Of a DNA stretch of 64,000 bases, positions 22,762-34,806 are shown piece by piece. Position 1 is the stretch's first letter; each line of letters starts with the position of its first letter. The stretch covers positions 358,484,752 to 358,548,751 of the forward strand of contig CM046879.1 in the NCBI GenBank assembly GCA_025667525.1, read 5' to 3'. The notes below the pieces were generated by a model. The model searched no databases and had not been told where the DNA came from. It saw only the letters and a program-made list of their open reading frames with translations. Position numbers and translations under genes: made by a program. The DNA comes from Glebionis coronaria (lineage: Eukaryota; Streptophyta; Magnoliopsida; Asterales; Asteraceae).

Positions 22762-25499
22762 TGTAAAACCCGCTTTAAAAGTCCTCGAACACTAATTACG
22801 GATAATCACAGATTTAATTTAAACGTTGCGTAGATATTTTATTCAGATAATAATAGTATTAATTCAAGTATTACGTAATTATTATTTATTCGGAAAAATA
22901 AATAATCCATATCAGAATATAGTCACGAGGATTTAATACACGAGAAAACAAATTATAACACGGAATAAATAAAATGGGCTTTGTAATAAGCATAAGCCTT
23001 ACAAGTCTTATTATAGCCCAAAGCCCGACCCATTAGGATATAAACCAACAAAAACTCCTAAACTCCATTTGTATCAAATTAGAAAAAAAAATAGTATAAA
23101 TGGGAACAATTAATCAAATAAAATAAGAAACAGTTACATACTTGATCGGGTCAAACAAAACTAGTCAAAAACGTTTTATGTTCTCCGAGATTTTTGGCAG
23201 TGATTGACTTATTTAATACTATCAAATATCTTTGCCTTTAGTACACATTATTCATCCATATGAGTTTCATCATCTTAGCAATAATACATGAACGTCTTAT
23301 ATATATTTCGAACTAGATCTCATTGCAAAATCTGAAGTTTAAAAAGTATGAAATATGGATTCACGGACGTCAATAATAAAGTGTCTTCATGATGAGTTTT
23401 TGTTCAAGTTAACGTGAGGAAGCAGGTCTCGCTCGTTTGTGCTTCTTCGTGTTACGATCCGGCGACATGGAATCGTGACTTGTCGATTTCTAGAGGCGAG
23501 TTTTGTTTGTGATCACGTTAAGATCATATTCGAGCCATGTTTCAGTTACGAGGCCGGTTCGAGTTGTGGTCCACGTCTATGTCAGTTGGATTTTCTGCAG
23601 TCGTAAGTCTTGGATCGCGGTTAGTAGCTTAGGTGTTCGTCTCCGTTCTGAATTTGTTTGTGTCTTGCGGAATCTTATGTTCGCTGATGCATTTTAGATG
23701 GTGCCAGGGCTGCGTTTTCGGGTTCATATATGAGGTTACACGTGGGTTTCGGTTTCGATCGTATCTCGCAAGATTATAGTGTTAGTGTTCGTGTTCTTCT
23801 TCAGTTTCGATCATCTATCGTTAAATTCTAGTGTTAGTGTTCTTGATCTTGATTGTTCTTTTTGAGGTAATGTCTAGCCATACGCCCATACCACGCCACA
23901 TTATGTACTAATCATTTGTTATCATAAGTTCTGTTCATTTGTTAGACTCATATTACATGGAAATTAATAAATTAATAGTAAAAAATAAATAAATAAATAA
24001 AGTCACCACTTTATGATCTCATTTGTTATCATAAGTTTCGGTTTTTGAAATTACCGTATGGCCATACACCTACAAGGATATCAATGATTTGAGTTTTTGT
24101 CATAATATTGAATGAAGTCACGTTTGAAATTTTCTCAAAACGAAAACAGAGAAACATAAACTTGTCGTTTAAATTATAGATACATGTAAGCTTAAGATTG
24201 TCTAAAATGGCATGATATATTAATGATATGACTATTAGTCATATTATATATAGGCTAAGCATGTACACCATGTTTGAATGTCTTTTTATCTAAACGTAAC
24301 CATGTAATGTATTAGTCAGAAAATTAAGTTAATCATTTTTATAATCTCATTTTATTTATCAAAAGATTAATTACTAAAAGATATTTAGTTGCTACATTAT
24401 TGTAGATTACGGGTCCGAGAAATAAGTTTGGATTTTGCTTAAACGTCGGATTTGGCTAGCTAAGGTACATATACATCTATTCAATCATTATTTGTTTATA
24501 CGGATTTTCCGTCCTTTCAGTAAGGACTTCCTTTCTATGCATGATTAGGATTCCCCATCTTCAGCCAAATGTTTTCCCCAGTATATGTTTAAACTTATCA
24601 GTAATTATGTTAAGAATTAAATAAATTTCCGAGCCTTATATACAAGCATGTTTAGTTTATGTACTAGTTACGGAGGTACCGTAACCACGGCACTAGAGGC
24701 ACCGGTGTCGTGACTCACATGCAGGAGAGTGATATCCTGCATCGTCCCACTCAGCTCAGCTTGGCCATTTTATCAGTATTATTAGTGGGGCGTATGGATG
24801 CATCCTAGGCTACAGTTTACAGTTTAGTAGGTGAATGTGGTGTGTGCTCTACATCCTTCACATTGGAGCTGATCCCTCCACCCAGCACAGTTATTTAGAG
24901 GTCACCCCTCTACAGCATGACGAGGTCACCCCTCCAGTTATTCATGCAACGTTGTTACAGCACATGACCTATATAAGCTCTGGCAATTAAAATACAGTAA
25001 ATGCATGTTTCAGTTTTAACAGATAACAGTTCAGCTTTATTATTTTATAAATCAGGCTTTACAGATTATACACAGATTTCCGCTGCAACTTTACTTATCA
25101 GTCTTACAGCTCCAGTAGTTTACCATCTGTTTCATTCAGTAGTTCCTTATCATGCTTTATATCCGTTCACTGAGCGTTATGCTCAGCCGTAGTTCCTTTC
25201 ATGTTCTAACGGCAGGTACACCAGGACGCTTTTAGGATTCTAAGAGCATGTGCATTTGGATGGAAGCTATTCAGACTTCTTACTTTATGCACTTCCTACA
25301 TTATTGTGCTTATTTGGACATTGTTTAGTCCTTTCATCCAGTATTTTATTTTTCATGTTTTGGGCTTATGTTTGGATTGCCAATGTTTGATTCCAGTATT
25401 TCCTTTATGGTCAGTTAATGTCTTAGGACATTTACCTTATGCTTTGATGACACGCCATAAATACACGTAACGGTCCACTTATCTAAGTGGGGTGTTACA
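22762..25499 (+). repeat. Element C right (3') LTR
   Basis: This 2738-base repeat is about 99% identical by eye to 15407-18145, with the same TG...CA ends, TATATAAG (24970-24977) and CTGAGC-GTTAT-GCTCAG hairpin (25170-25186). It is followed by the CCTCT target duplication. Confidence 0.95.
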
Positions 25500-25504
25500 C
25501 CTCT

Positions 25505-28394
25505 ATTTAGCCGAAACACACACTACACTCACCAACATAATTCAGTTGAAAACTCACTTTTCACTTCATCTATCTCTCTCTCACACCATACGGCTCAAAC
25601 ACCCCTTTCCACCATTAATAAACCTCCAAGCTCATTTACTACTCCTATATCATGTCTCATACTACATAAATGTTAATCATTAGCTCATCCTACAAGTACC
25701 TTGATCATTGAAGCAACAAAGAAGCCCTAGAAGCTCTCCTTGAAGCCCACAACTTGTTTTAGGTCACCAAGACCTCCATTGTTGAAATCTTAACTCTTGT
25801 TCTTACTCATTCTCCTATCACTCCTAAACCTATCTAAACAAGTAAGTCAAATCTAAAACCTATATTTCTATACATTTACTTGCATACATATTAACATTCA
25901 CATGGTGATTCTTAGTAAAAGTTAATGTTGAAACAAGTATATGAAACCCTAAACCAATAATAAGCCATGGTTTGATTTTTACTATGGCTTAAAATGATGT
26001 AAAAACTTATCAACCATGGAGAACATGTCACCATGATCTTGTTAAACTTGAAAAACTATGGAAACCTAAGCATGCATGATATTTGGACGTGTGGTTTAAG
26101 CCCATATTTCTATTTTGGGTAATCTTGTAATGTTTAGATATAACTAGAAACACTAGATTTATGTTTTTAGGTGCCTTAAAATGATAATTTCACTATTATG
26201 CTTTATAAGGTTTAGTTTTAAGCTCACTATAATAAGTTGCCTAAATAAATATTCATTATCACTAAATAAAATGTTTTTATAAAACTTTTAGTGTCAAAAT
26301 ATAACTTTATAAAGTTTCATGTTGAAAGTGTAGATCTATAAGTGTTTTGTACTAAAATAATAAATCTAAGAAGTTTTGGATTAAATTAATAGATCTATAA
26401 ATATTTTGTATTAAAATGCATGATCTATGAAACTTTGGATTAAAATAGTAAATTTATGATATTTCGGGTTAAAATGGAAATTATAATACTTTCAGGTTGG
26501 ATTTATAATTTTACAAAGTATAGGGATCTAAATGAACAAGTGTAGAAACTTATTTTCCAAAAATATAAACTATAGGACCACTTTTGTAAATTGCCGAGAT
26601 TTAAGGGTGTGTTTTGAACACTATCCAAAACTTTAAGGTGATAAAAAGGACCTAAATGAAATTAATATGGCGTTAGGGTAATTTGTGTAAACTTAAGAAA
26701 ACCTAGGGATCACATTTGTCATTTGCCGAAACATTGTATAAGCCCTAGGGACAATTTATGCCATGTTAACAAACTTATTCGAACCCTAAGTAACCCTAGG
26801 GACTATTTTTGACATAAGCCGAAAGCTATACAAGCCCTAGGGGGCATTTGTGTAACTTAATATTAAACCTAATTATTAGCCGAATGTGGAGGACCAAAAA
26901 TGCCAACTTATGAAACTTTAACAAGCCCTAGTTACACGTGTAACTAGGAAGGGACCAAAATTGTAATTACTTGAAAGACTTAGAAACCCTAGGGGTATAA
27001 AGTAATTTAACCGTGGGTAATTATTTAAATAAAAAGACTAAAACGTATTTTATGCAAAGTATAACGAACCCTAAAATTCTATATAATTATATCCGTTATT
27101 TAAAACATAAAACTTAAATAAACATAACAATTGTCATTTTTCCAAACTTATAATTTAATAATTATAAACACTACGTAAACGTGGAATTTAATTAAACTGT
27201 TATATGTTTTACAAACCTTATTTATATATTAAATATAAATTAGAAATGAATAACTTATAAAATAAATATATTAATTATATTTATTTTCTATTACTTTAAA
27301 TATATATAAAACTACCTTTTATAAACATTTAAAGTGTTTTATAAACAACGTAAGTACAAAATATTAATTAAATGGATTAATTAATTTAACCTCATTATTT
27401 ATTTTATACTTAAAATTAATACTACTAGAACTTGTACAATGATGAACTAAAATACAAGTATCTTAATAAAATGCTTAAAACCAGTATAAGCATGCACAGA
27501 GTCATTCTGAAACTTTTATGCATTATGTTATGCATTTACTGAGACCTTATAATTATTTAGGTCGTTGATTGTATCGTGAGCATCCTTATCAGATTTATCT
27601 ACTGACTTATTGCTGTACTACTGAGGTGAGTTCATGGCCCCACTTATTATATTGACAAACTTTTAAACCTTTTAATGGGGAAGAAAACATGCAACATATT
27701 TTATTTTATGGACATGAATTGAACTGCGAAACTTTTGATTACATTGCCTATTGTAGATGAACCCGCATGAACCGTGCATCTGAAACTGTTAGAATTATGG
27801 AATTACCTGAATGTTATAAATAGATCTATTTGGGATTGACCGTCCCCATCTGGGTGAGTCATGCTTACTGTGCCTAGGCCAGGACAACAGATATTTCACA
27901 TGTCAGCACTTATTATTTTTATGGGTGCCTTTTTATAAGGCGAAGGGTCCTTATTTTTGAAGGACTTAACTGTCAAGTCTCAGTTTCAGGCAATATGGGA
28001 ATGTAATTACTTTAAGTATTGAGGCTTTGCGCATTACTACTTCAGTGAATGTTTATTGTCCAAACTTATTTTATTAAACCTGTGAATTCACCAACTTTAT
28101 GTTGACTCTCTAAGCATGTTTTCTCAGGAACTGAAGCAGGTATTGGTGTGCATGGAGTCAAGCATCATGATAGGCTGCATTTATAGAGCTCATCTGGGGT
28201 TTTATAAACTGGGGAATAATTCAAACAATTGAACAATGTTAGAGACTATTTTAATACTATTTGCACTTTCAATCATGTAATAAATGTAAGGATAATCTTT
28301 TATCTGGTGCTCTATATTCTATCTGCTGTTGATCCACCTACGTGACACCCAAATATTATTTCCGCTGCATTTGACTCAATTTGGGGGTGTCACA
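25505..28394 (+). mobile_element. Element A right (3') LTR, interrupted by element C
   Basis: From 25642 on it matches the window's first 2717 bases. The part before that (CT-rich near 25565-25600, like a transcript leader) has its left-LTR counterpart outside the window. It ends GGGGGTGTCACA at 28394 and is followed by CAATG, which would be A's target duplication. Divergence from the left LTR is visibly higher than between the B or C LTR pairs, as expected for the outer element. Confidence 0.85.
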
Positions 28395-28715
28395 CAATGA
28401 TCGAGTGGTGAAATCCCGAGTCAAGGTTGCGTTTTCACGCTTTTGGAGTACCTGTATATTTATTGTTCTACGTAAGTACAATATAGTAATATATTCACAA
28501 AAAAAACGAAAACAATAATGGGATATCTAGAATATAGTAATATGATTGTTGGTTTTTTAATTTAGGAAAACTAAACACAATTTATTTGGATACTATAATA
28601 TAATAAGGAAAAATAACAAAAATGAGTATGTACGATATTCACGCTTTCCAAAATTTGAAAAGCAAAAACGCACCACTCACACAAACACGATAATAATAAT
28701 GGCACACTAAAAACA
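28395..28715 (-). other. 5' leader of element H1 (Athila-type), cut by element A
   Basis: On the minus strand this lies downstream of the H1 primer site and would lead into gag, but element A's insertion separates it from the rest, which is outside the window. It contains GGTTGCGTTTTCACGCTTTT (about 28424-28443), also found in the leaders of G and, as the complement, F. There is no coding sequence; the 100-codon ORF at 28571-28873 crosses the primer site and is chance. Confidence 0.6.
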
Positions 28716-28735
28716 CCTCCCCGGTAGCGGCACCA
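28716..28735 (-). other. Primer-binding site of element H1 (tRNA-Asp type)
   Basis: On the minus strand it reads TGGTGCCGCTACCGGGGAGG, close to the TGGCGCCGTTGCCGGGGA-type site of Athila elements complementary to tRNA-Asp. It sits six bases from the end of the LTR that occupies 28742-32329. Confidence 0.85.
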
Positions 28736-28741
28736 TTTTAA

Positions 28742-31700
28742 TGGTCGTAGAAATACGTCTTTTAGGAAAAAGAGCATATAATGGGTAAGTATTAAACTCG
28801 ACGATTTAGGAAAACCGACGAATCGAATAAATGCGGGTTCGTTCTCGAAGGAGGTGTGTGTATTAGATGCCAAAAATAAAAAACCAAGAGTTTGGGTTAG
28901 TGACGTTTTTGGTTTAAGAAAGAAGAATTAAAGACGAGCTACAACTATGATTAAACTACGACGAGAGACGTAAAACGCGAACGTAAATACGTAAAACATG
29001 AAAAAATTAAACAAATTAACCTAAAAATTAATTAAAACTTAAAACTAAGTCTAAAATAATATAAATAAGCATAAAAATCCAATAAATAAATTTTAAAACC
29101 TTTTACTAATTAAATATTCAATTTTTAATGCTAATTAAAGCCCGAAAATTAAATATAATTAAGAAAAAGCCCAAAATATTATTTTATTGAACAAATAACT
29201 CACTTATATTATTTAAAAACTAAAAAGTATTTTTCCTAAATTTTAAATACTATTTTTCTATTTTTAAAACTCTAAAAACAATTTTTAAACTAAAATAATG
29301 ATTAAAAATAATAAAATAATGCTAAAAATAATTTGACTATTTTAAAAATACTAAATTATACTAATGAACAGTAGAAAAATGAAAAAGTTTGAAAAATTAA
29401 ATATTTTTCAATAAAAGACAAAACAGATATTAATTAAACTTATTTAAACTTAAATTAAATCTAAAAATTGATAAAAAAAAGTGAACAGTAAAATTCTTTT
29501 TAACCAAAAATCTTAAAATCTTTTTCTTAATCTAAGAAAAATTTCGAAACTGAAAAGTATACACTTTTGGCACTAAAAGACAAAATCAGTAATTAAAAAA
29601 CTAATTAAAAATGCAATAAAATCTAAAAATTAGAAAATGAACAGTAACTGGAAAATAAACTTAATAGAAAAATCAGAATTTAAATAAGAAAAATAACAAA
29701 ATTAAAATCAAGTTAAAATTCCTAAATAAGTTCACAAAAGACAAAAAAACTAGAAACTGAAAGTGACATGTGACATCTTTTTGTCTGTTAGCTCAGCAGT
29801 ACCAAGTTCTGTACTGTCAGTGAGAACTTGCTTTCAATTAAAAAAACGAACTGGGCACTTTTGTGCTTATATCTTGCTTGTTACTTGGTTTTGTGGGCAA
29901 ACAAAGGCACCCCCACAACCAGTTGGGTTGTGGGGAGTCAAGAAAAAGCTAAAAACAACAACTCACTTACAGAAATCAAGCTCAAAAGCCCCTATGCAGT
30001 CACTGTAACACCAAAGGGTGGACTTGTGGGCTTTTGCTGATGTGATGTGCACTTGGGTGAGTTTTGGTTGGCCAAAACTCACTCAGTTCACTCACAAGCT
30101 CCCTCAAATCAAACACAAATCCTAACCTAACCTAAATCCTATCAAGCTCAAAGATTGAAATGGCAAATTTCACAAAATCAAGGAAGTTTTAGAGCTTACT
30201 GATTTTCACTAGGTTTTGCTAAAAATGAACATGCAATTCCTACAAGTCGTATCTAACATCAACCAAACTATCCAAAAAAACTATAAATGACCTAAGTAGT
30301 TTGTTCAATTTGATTTAAGACCAAAATCTCTTTCACAAACTGGTTTTAAAACTAAATCCAAACACCCCCTTAAAATCAGAAAACGAATTTTTGACAAAGA
30401 TTTTAAACTCCAACTTGAACCTAATCCAATCACATCTATCCTAACAAGTTTTAACTCAACAAATTAACAAAATTATACATTTGGCTAACATCTAACAGCT
30501 TAATTTACAAAATCCATGAAACTCAACAAAATTTATTAACTCCAAACAAGTATAGAGGGTTATTAGCTATTACCTCGTGAGCTTACATCCAAGCTTCACA
30601 AAGGCTTAGCTTAAGCCTTCCCCATCAAACTCGGGCTTGAGCTTTTGGAATTGGAAAGAGACTATTGGTATGTTGAGAAGCTGATGAAAACATGATCTTC
30701 CAGAATCCACCATCATCCAATATGCACAACTTGACAACCTGTGAAAACTAGTCAAGGAAAAGAGAGAGTGAACTGAGTGACAAAAGCTAAAGAGTATAAG
30801 CCTGGCTTATCACTTAAGCCAGCTTATCAGCTTATAGCTTATAAAAAAATAAATTTTAAAAACTGATTTATTTCAAATCAACCAAAACAAACTGAAGCTT
30901 GAAGTACTTTTGATAAAAGAGTATCAAACAAGTAAACCAATTTTTAGTTTCCACTTTCACTTTAATTCAAAATCGGTTTCATGATTAATCAACTTTTGCC
31001 AAAAACTTCAAAACGGATTTTTGTTGAAACACTACTTGTAAATTAAAACCTTCTTGAAACTTAACTAATTTCCAAAATATTGCATTAAACTAACAATCTA
31101 TAACATTGAAACTCAGATTTTTTTGCAAAATATTGACTTTCATCTTCATTAATAATTAAACTTTACAAAAATTCTAGAACAAGAATACAACACACAAGCC
31201 GTGTTGTATTTATACAAGAATAACAAGGACTTCTAGAAATGCTAAAACCCAAACCCTAATTCTACTGAAAGTCCCATAATGCCCTTGGTCTTCAAACTTT
31301 GAAAAATCAGTCAAAATGGCTTCATGTGACATGTGTACTTGTTGACAGCTGGAGGAATTCATCATAACCGTTCATTGGAGCCATTGGGAACAAGAAATTC
31401 ATATGGGACGTGGATTGGTATGAAGATTCGGTTTTTGCCCAAAATGGTGAAGCAGGGAAGGGTTATGGGGCCACTAGGGTCACGGGTGAGTGTAATTTGC
31501 AGGTGGGTTGGGTTAAGGGTAAAGTAAATTAGTAATCTGGAAAGGATTAATGGATAACCCTTTGATTAGGAAGAATTAGGTTTTTAGGGTTTATTCATGA
31601 GTGTGTGGGTTTAAAGTGTGTGTTTAATCGGATTAGAAATTTAAAAAGGTGTTTAGTGGGAAATTTAAGGGGGGGGGGGGGGATCGACTGGTTTGACCAG

Positions 31701-32329
31701 GTTTAGTTATAAAGCCGGGTTTGGGTTTAAGGGTATGGTAAATGGGTAGGTAAGGGTGACGTGGGGTTATGGGATTGGTGGGTAGGTTTTGTTGGGTAGT
31801 TAATGATTTGTTTGGTTAAAAATGTTTGGTTTATTGGCATAATCAGCCCCTCCTGTTAAATATCCCCTTTAAACAGCCTTGCAATTAAGGTCCTTGGTTA
31901 ATTTCACCATCCGTCCTTTGTGAATTTCATCACAAGTCCTTTGTAACTATGAAGGACTTATGATGACTATCTTCAAATCTCAAGGGTTTAACTTGTAAAG
32001 TTTTCAAACTTTAGGGACCCCAAAGTAATTTTTGTTAGATGAGGGGTATAAAGTGTCAATCTTCAAAAGTTGAAGGACTATTCTTGACATTCTTCAATTC
32101 TTCAAGGGTCTTTTTTGGAAAATCCATGATTTGGGTCCGGTTCTTTGTGCGGCTTTGTTTCCCGTGTTCGTTTTTGCTCCATTCTTTTGATCTTTTGTTG
32201 ATTACACGATATCCATACCTAAAATACACAAGACACAAATACAAGCATATATAGGGGTATTTTGATGATATTTTAAGCGTTTTAAGCCCGATTTGGACGA
32301 TGAGACTATGTATAATTGCAGCCTCATCA
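28742..32329 (-). repeat. Element H1 5' LTR (Athila-type, minus strand)
   Basis: On the minus strand the LTR starts TGATGAGGCTGC at 32329 and ends at 28742 next to the primer site, about 3.6 kb. It is non-coding. Near its 3' end it shares TTTAGGAAAA and a CGTTCTCGAAGGAGGTGTGTG block with G and H2. A perfect 10-bp hairpin lies at 29911-29935. A 14-base G run is at 31669-31682. Its U3 end (31900-32130) contains repeated GGGACC/AAGGAC modules. The 126-codon ORF at 32056-32436 crosses the LTR boundary and is not a gene. Confidence 0.8.
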
Positions 32330-32446
32330 AACATTAGTATCGTCCTTTGTTGATGGTTGAGAAGCTTCCAGTATAGATTTATTGTGAACTCTATGAAATT
32401 TGTCTTGTGTCTCCGTTTTAGTAGACCCAATGTCATTCATTCGACT

Positions 32447-34454
32447 CTATAATGTCTTCATCAACTGAAGGTCTGAGAGGCATTTTGTTAGACTTGTTGG
32501 TAGCTCTTGAGAGATAGATGGCGTGACTCCATTTTTGATAATGTCTGTCACATGATCATTAATGGTGTTGATGAACGTTGCATTTTCTTTATCGAGGGCT
32601 TCTTTCTCCTTTATATATGTGTCTTGCTTGCGTTCAAGATCTTTCATTTTGTCTTAGAGTTCTTCGATATATCCTCGTTCACGTTTATCGACTCTGATCT
32701 ATGTTGAACGACGTTTACGGAATGATTCATTGAGTGACGCAAGATCTTTTGCTTGTGTTTGCAACTGTTGTTGAAGGGATAAGATGATATTGTCAGTAAG
32801 AGACAAATTGGAGGTAGTAGGTACGGGTTGTGAAGGGGTGGATGGTACGGGTTGTTATATTGATGGTAGAGGTGTAAGAACATGTGTTAGGGAGGTGGTG
32901 GATACAGGTTGTATGGTGGTGAATGGTACAGGTTGTTCGAATGTTGGTGGAGGTGTTGGAACAGTCATTTGGGCGGTGGTTGGTACTGGTTGTATGGTGG
33001 TGGTTGGTACCGGTTGTACGATTGTCAGTTCAATTAAGGGGACGGTTGTCACAATGGTGCTAAGTACTGGGGGTGGGGGAGGTGTTTGTTGTGTTATAGG
33101 AGTTAATGTCAGGTGAGCATCCTCTTGATCAATAAGTGCAGGTGTTGTGGGGATAGATTTTCTGAGATTAACATCTGCATACCGGAATTCGGTATCCATG
33201 TCGTCCTCTCCCCCAGCTTCCTGATTCTGTTCTTCATAGTCATAGTTGAACAAATCCTCTATGTCTTCATCATCTTGGTTTGGTTGGCCTTTTGATCCTT
33301 TCTCTATTATGATCTCTTCTTCTTCTTCATCTGAAGTGTCTGGGTTTCCAAACGCCTCTTGAGCCAATTCCTCAGTAGTTTTTGATCCAGATCCACCAGT
33401 TTTAGCATGTGATGCCAATTTACTATGTTGAAGTACAATTCGCAACTGTTTGGCTTTAGAAATGGTTTCTAGAATAGCTTCTTCTTCATCCTCATCAAGA
33501 ATTTGCTCTTTGCCCTTATCCTTAGCTTTGGTCTTTGAAGATGATGTCTTTTGGCGTTTGGAAGTTGTTTTCTTTCTTTTACCCTTTTTTTGCTGGGTAG
33601 AAGGATCTTCCTTTGACCTTTTTACATGTGTCTCAATATCTTTGAGCATATCCGTGTAAGCTTGACTATCCTTGATTCCCTCATTAATCATGGTATCAGG
33701 CACTGGGCTGGACGCAGTGAATACTTGGTGGATGGACCGTCAATGTTCATGTGCTCCATGGTAGTCCTTTGATGGATTATGATAAAAGAAGTTTCCAAGC
33801 TTCTCAATAGATGGTATAGTCTTCATGAAGTTATCAATGACAAGCTTTATGAAGCGTGGAAATGGAAGATGCTCATATTTCTTCTTCGTATTAAGAAACT
33901 GGAAGTAGAAGTCTTCCCAACGTAATAAGGCATAATCCAGAAGTCTCATAGTGTTTGATCCACTAAATTTCGAAGTGAAGCACCGGATAAGGATAGTGAA
34001 AAAGGCTTTCCACGGTTGCCCAACTTGTGCAGTGTGAAACTGAGATAGGTTATGGAGATCGAAGGATCTTGAGAATGTCTGTTTTGTTGGGGTTTGCAAC
34101 ATATTCTTCTCGTTTAGCAGGGCGAGGGAACTTGAAGATCTTCCTGAAGTGACTCAACTGAAGCGTCATAGACTGTTTGTTGATCTTGAAATCAATTGTC
34201 TTCTTAGATAGTTGTTTGCCCTTGGATATAGATGTTGTTGTCCAAAATTCTTGCATGTAGACAACATATGTTGTTGCTCTTAAGGCAGTCTTAAGTGGAG
34301 ATACGTCCAAGATGTCCATGGCGATCTTGAATGCTGGGAATGTGGGATCAAAGTCATCCTTTAGCCGTAAATTGTTCTCTACAAGAGGCAATCTATCGCT
34401 CTGTGGGAACAGCGCTAGATCTAATGCCCTTTGTTGATCTTCAGTGATCGACAT
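32447..34454 (-). pseudogene. Retroelement-associated ORF of Asteraceae-like type, decayed
   Basis: The product would be about 670 residues. An N-terminal globular part (34454 to about 33740) contains YMQEFW, a FRKIF stretch, and a QPWKAF...LRWEDF...PFPRF region. A linker with PDTMINEGIK-S-AY follows at about 33700, then a Lys/Ser-rich and acidic segment (33650-33200) with nuclear-localisation-like KGKRKK and Glu/Asp runs. A proline-rich tract of repeated QPVPTT units spans 33060-32820, and the end is a charged coiled-coil-like tail. I recall similar ORFs annotated as hypothetical or retrovirus-related proteins in Tanacetum and relatives; their function is unknown. One frameshift near 34060 and in-frame stops near 33740, 32852, 32700 and 32657 break it. 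Confidence 0.55.
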
Positions 34455-34806
34455 TTTTCATGCTTAGAAAAGAACACATGCAAATGATACACACAATAAT
34501 TTATATCATAAAACGTGTAATCACTTAGCATGCACAATACACCCTGGTACATTACAGGATATTTCTTGTTTTAAGTTATTTGTGTTTTCATCCTAAGTCA
34601 TTTATATTAACATATAAATGGATGTTGGATTTAACCGTAGTCAAAAACAATTTTAGCAAAATTGGTGATTTCGCAATATTGTATAAACATAACTTAAAGT
34701 AACATTTCACAATAATCTTTAACAGCACATTTCGCAATGTTAAGAAGTCCACATTTTGCAATATCAGCAAAGTCACATTTTCAAATATCACATTTGCAAT
34801 GTAGAC
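34455..34806. other. Flank upstream of the decayed ORF
   Basis: This AT-rich sequence lies between the start of the minus-strand ORF and element G. It contains several copies of a CACATTT-GCAAT-like motif (34727-34800). No promoter or gene can be supported. TAGAC at 34802-34806 would be G's left target duplication. Confidence 0.4.

Larger units (their letters stand above)
15407..25499 (+). mobile_element. Element C: complete, recent, non-coding Tekay-like LTR retrotransposon
   Basis: C has two near-identical LTRs (15407-18145 and 22762-25499), a tRNA-Met primer site and a polypurine tract, and is bounded by a perfect five-base target duplication CCTCT at 15402-15406 and 25500-25504. The LTR pair differs by about 1% by eye, so the insertion is young. 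The 4.6-kb interior nevertheless has no ORF longer than 135 codons; only broken reverse transcriptase and RNase H traces remain and no integrase is seen. C therefore cannot have encoded its own transposition and was presumably moved by a related coding element. Its LTR and leader are related to those of element E. Confidence 0.95.

Noticed and set aside
28571..28873. 100-codon minus-strand ORF
   Set aside because: It overlaps the primer site and LTR end of H1, which are functional non-coding sequence.
31669..31682. Run of 14 G as a quadruplex or regulatory site
   Set aside because: A single homopolymer in one LTR with no counterpart in H2 or G; also prone to sequencing error.
32056..32436. 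126-codon minus-strand ORF
   Set aside because: It crosses the boundary between H1's LTR and the older flank at 32329, so it arose by chance when H1 inserted.
32784..33116. 110-codon plus-strand Gly/Val-rich ORF
   Set aside because: It is the antisense reading of the QPVPTT proline-rich repeats of the minus-strand pseudogene.
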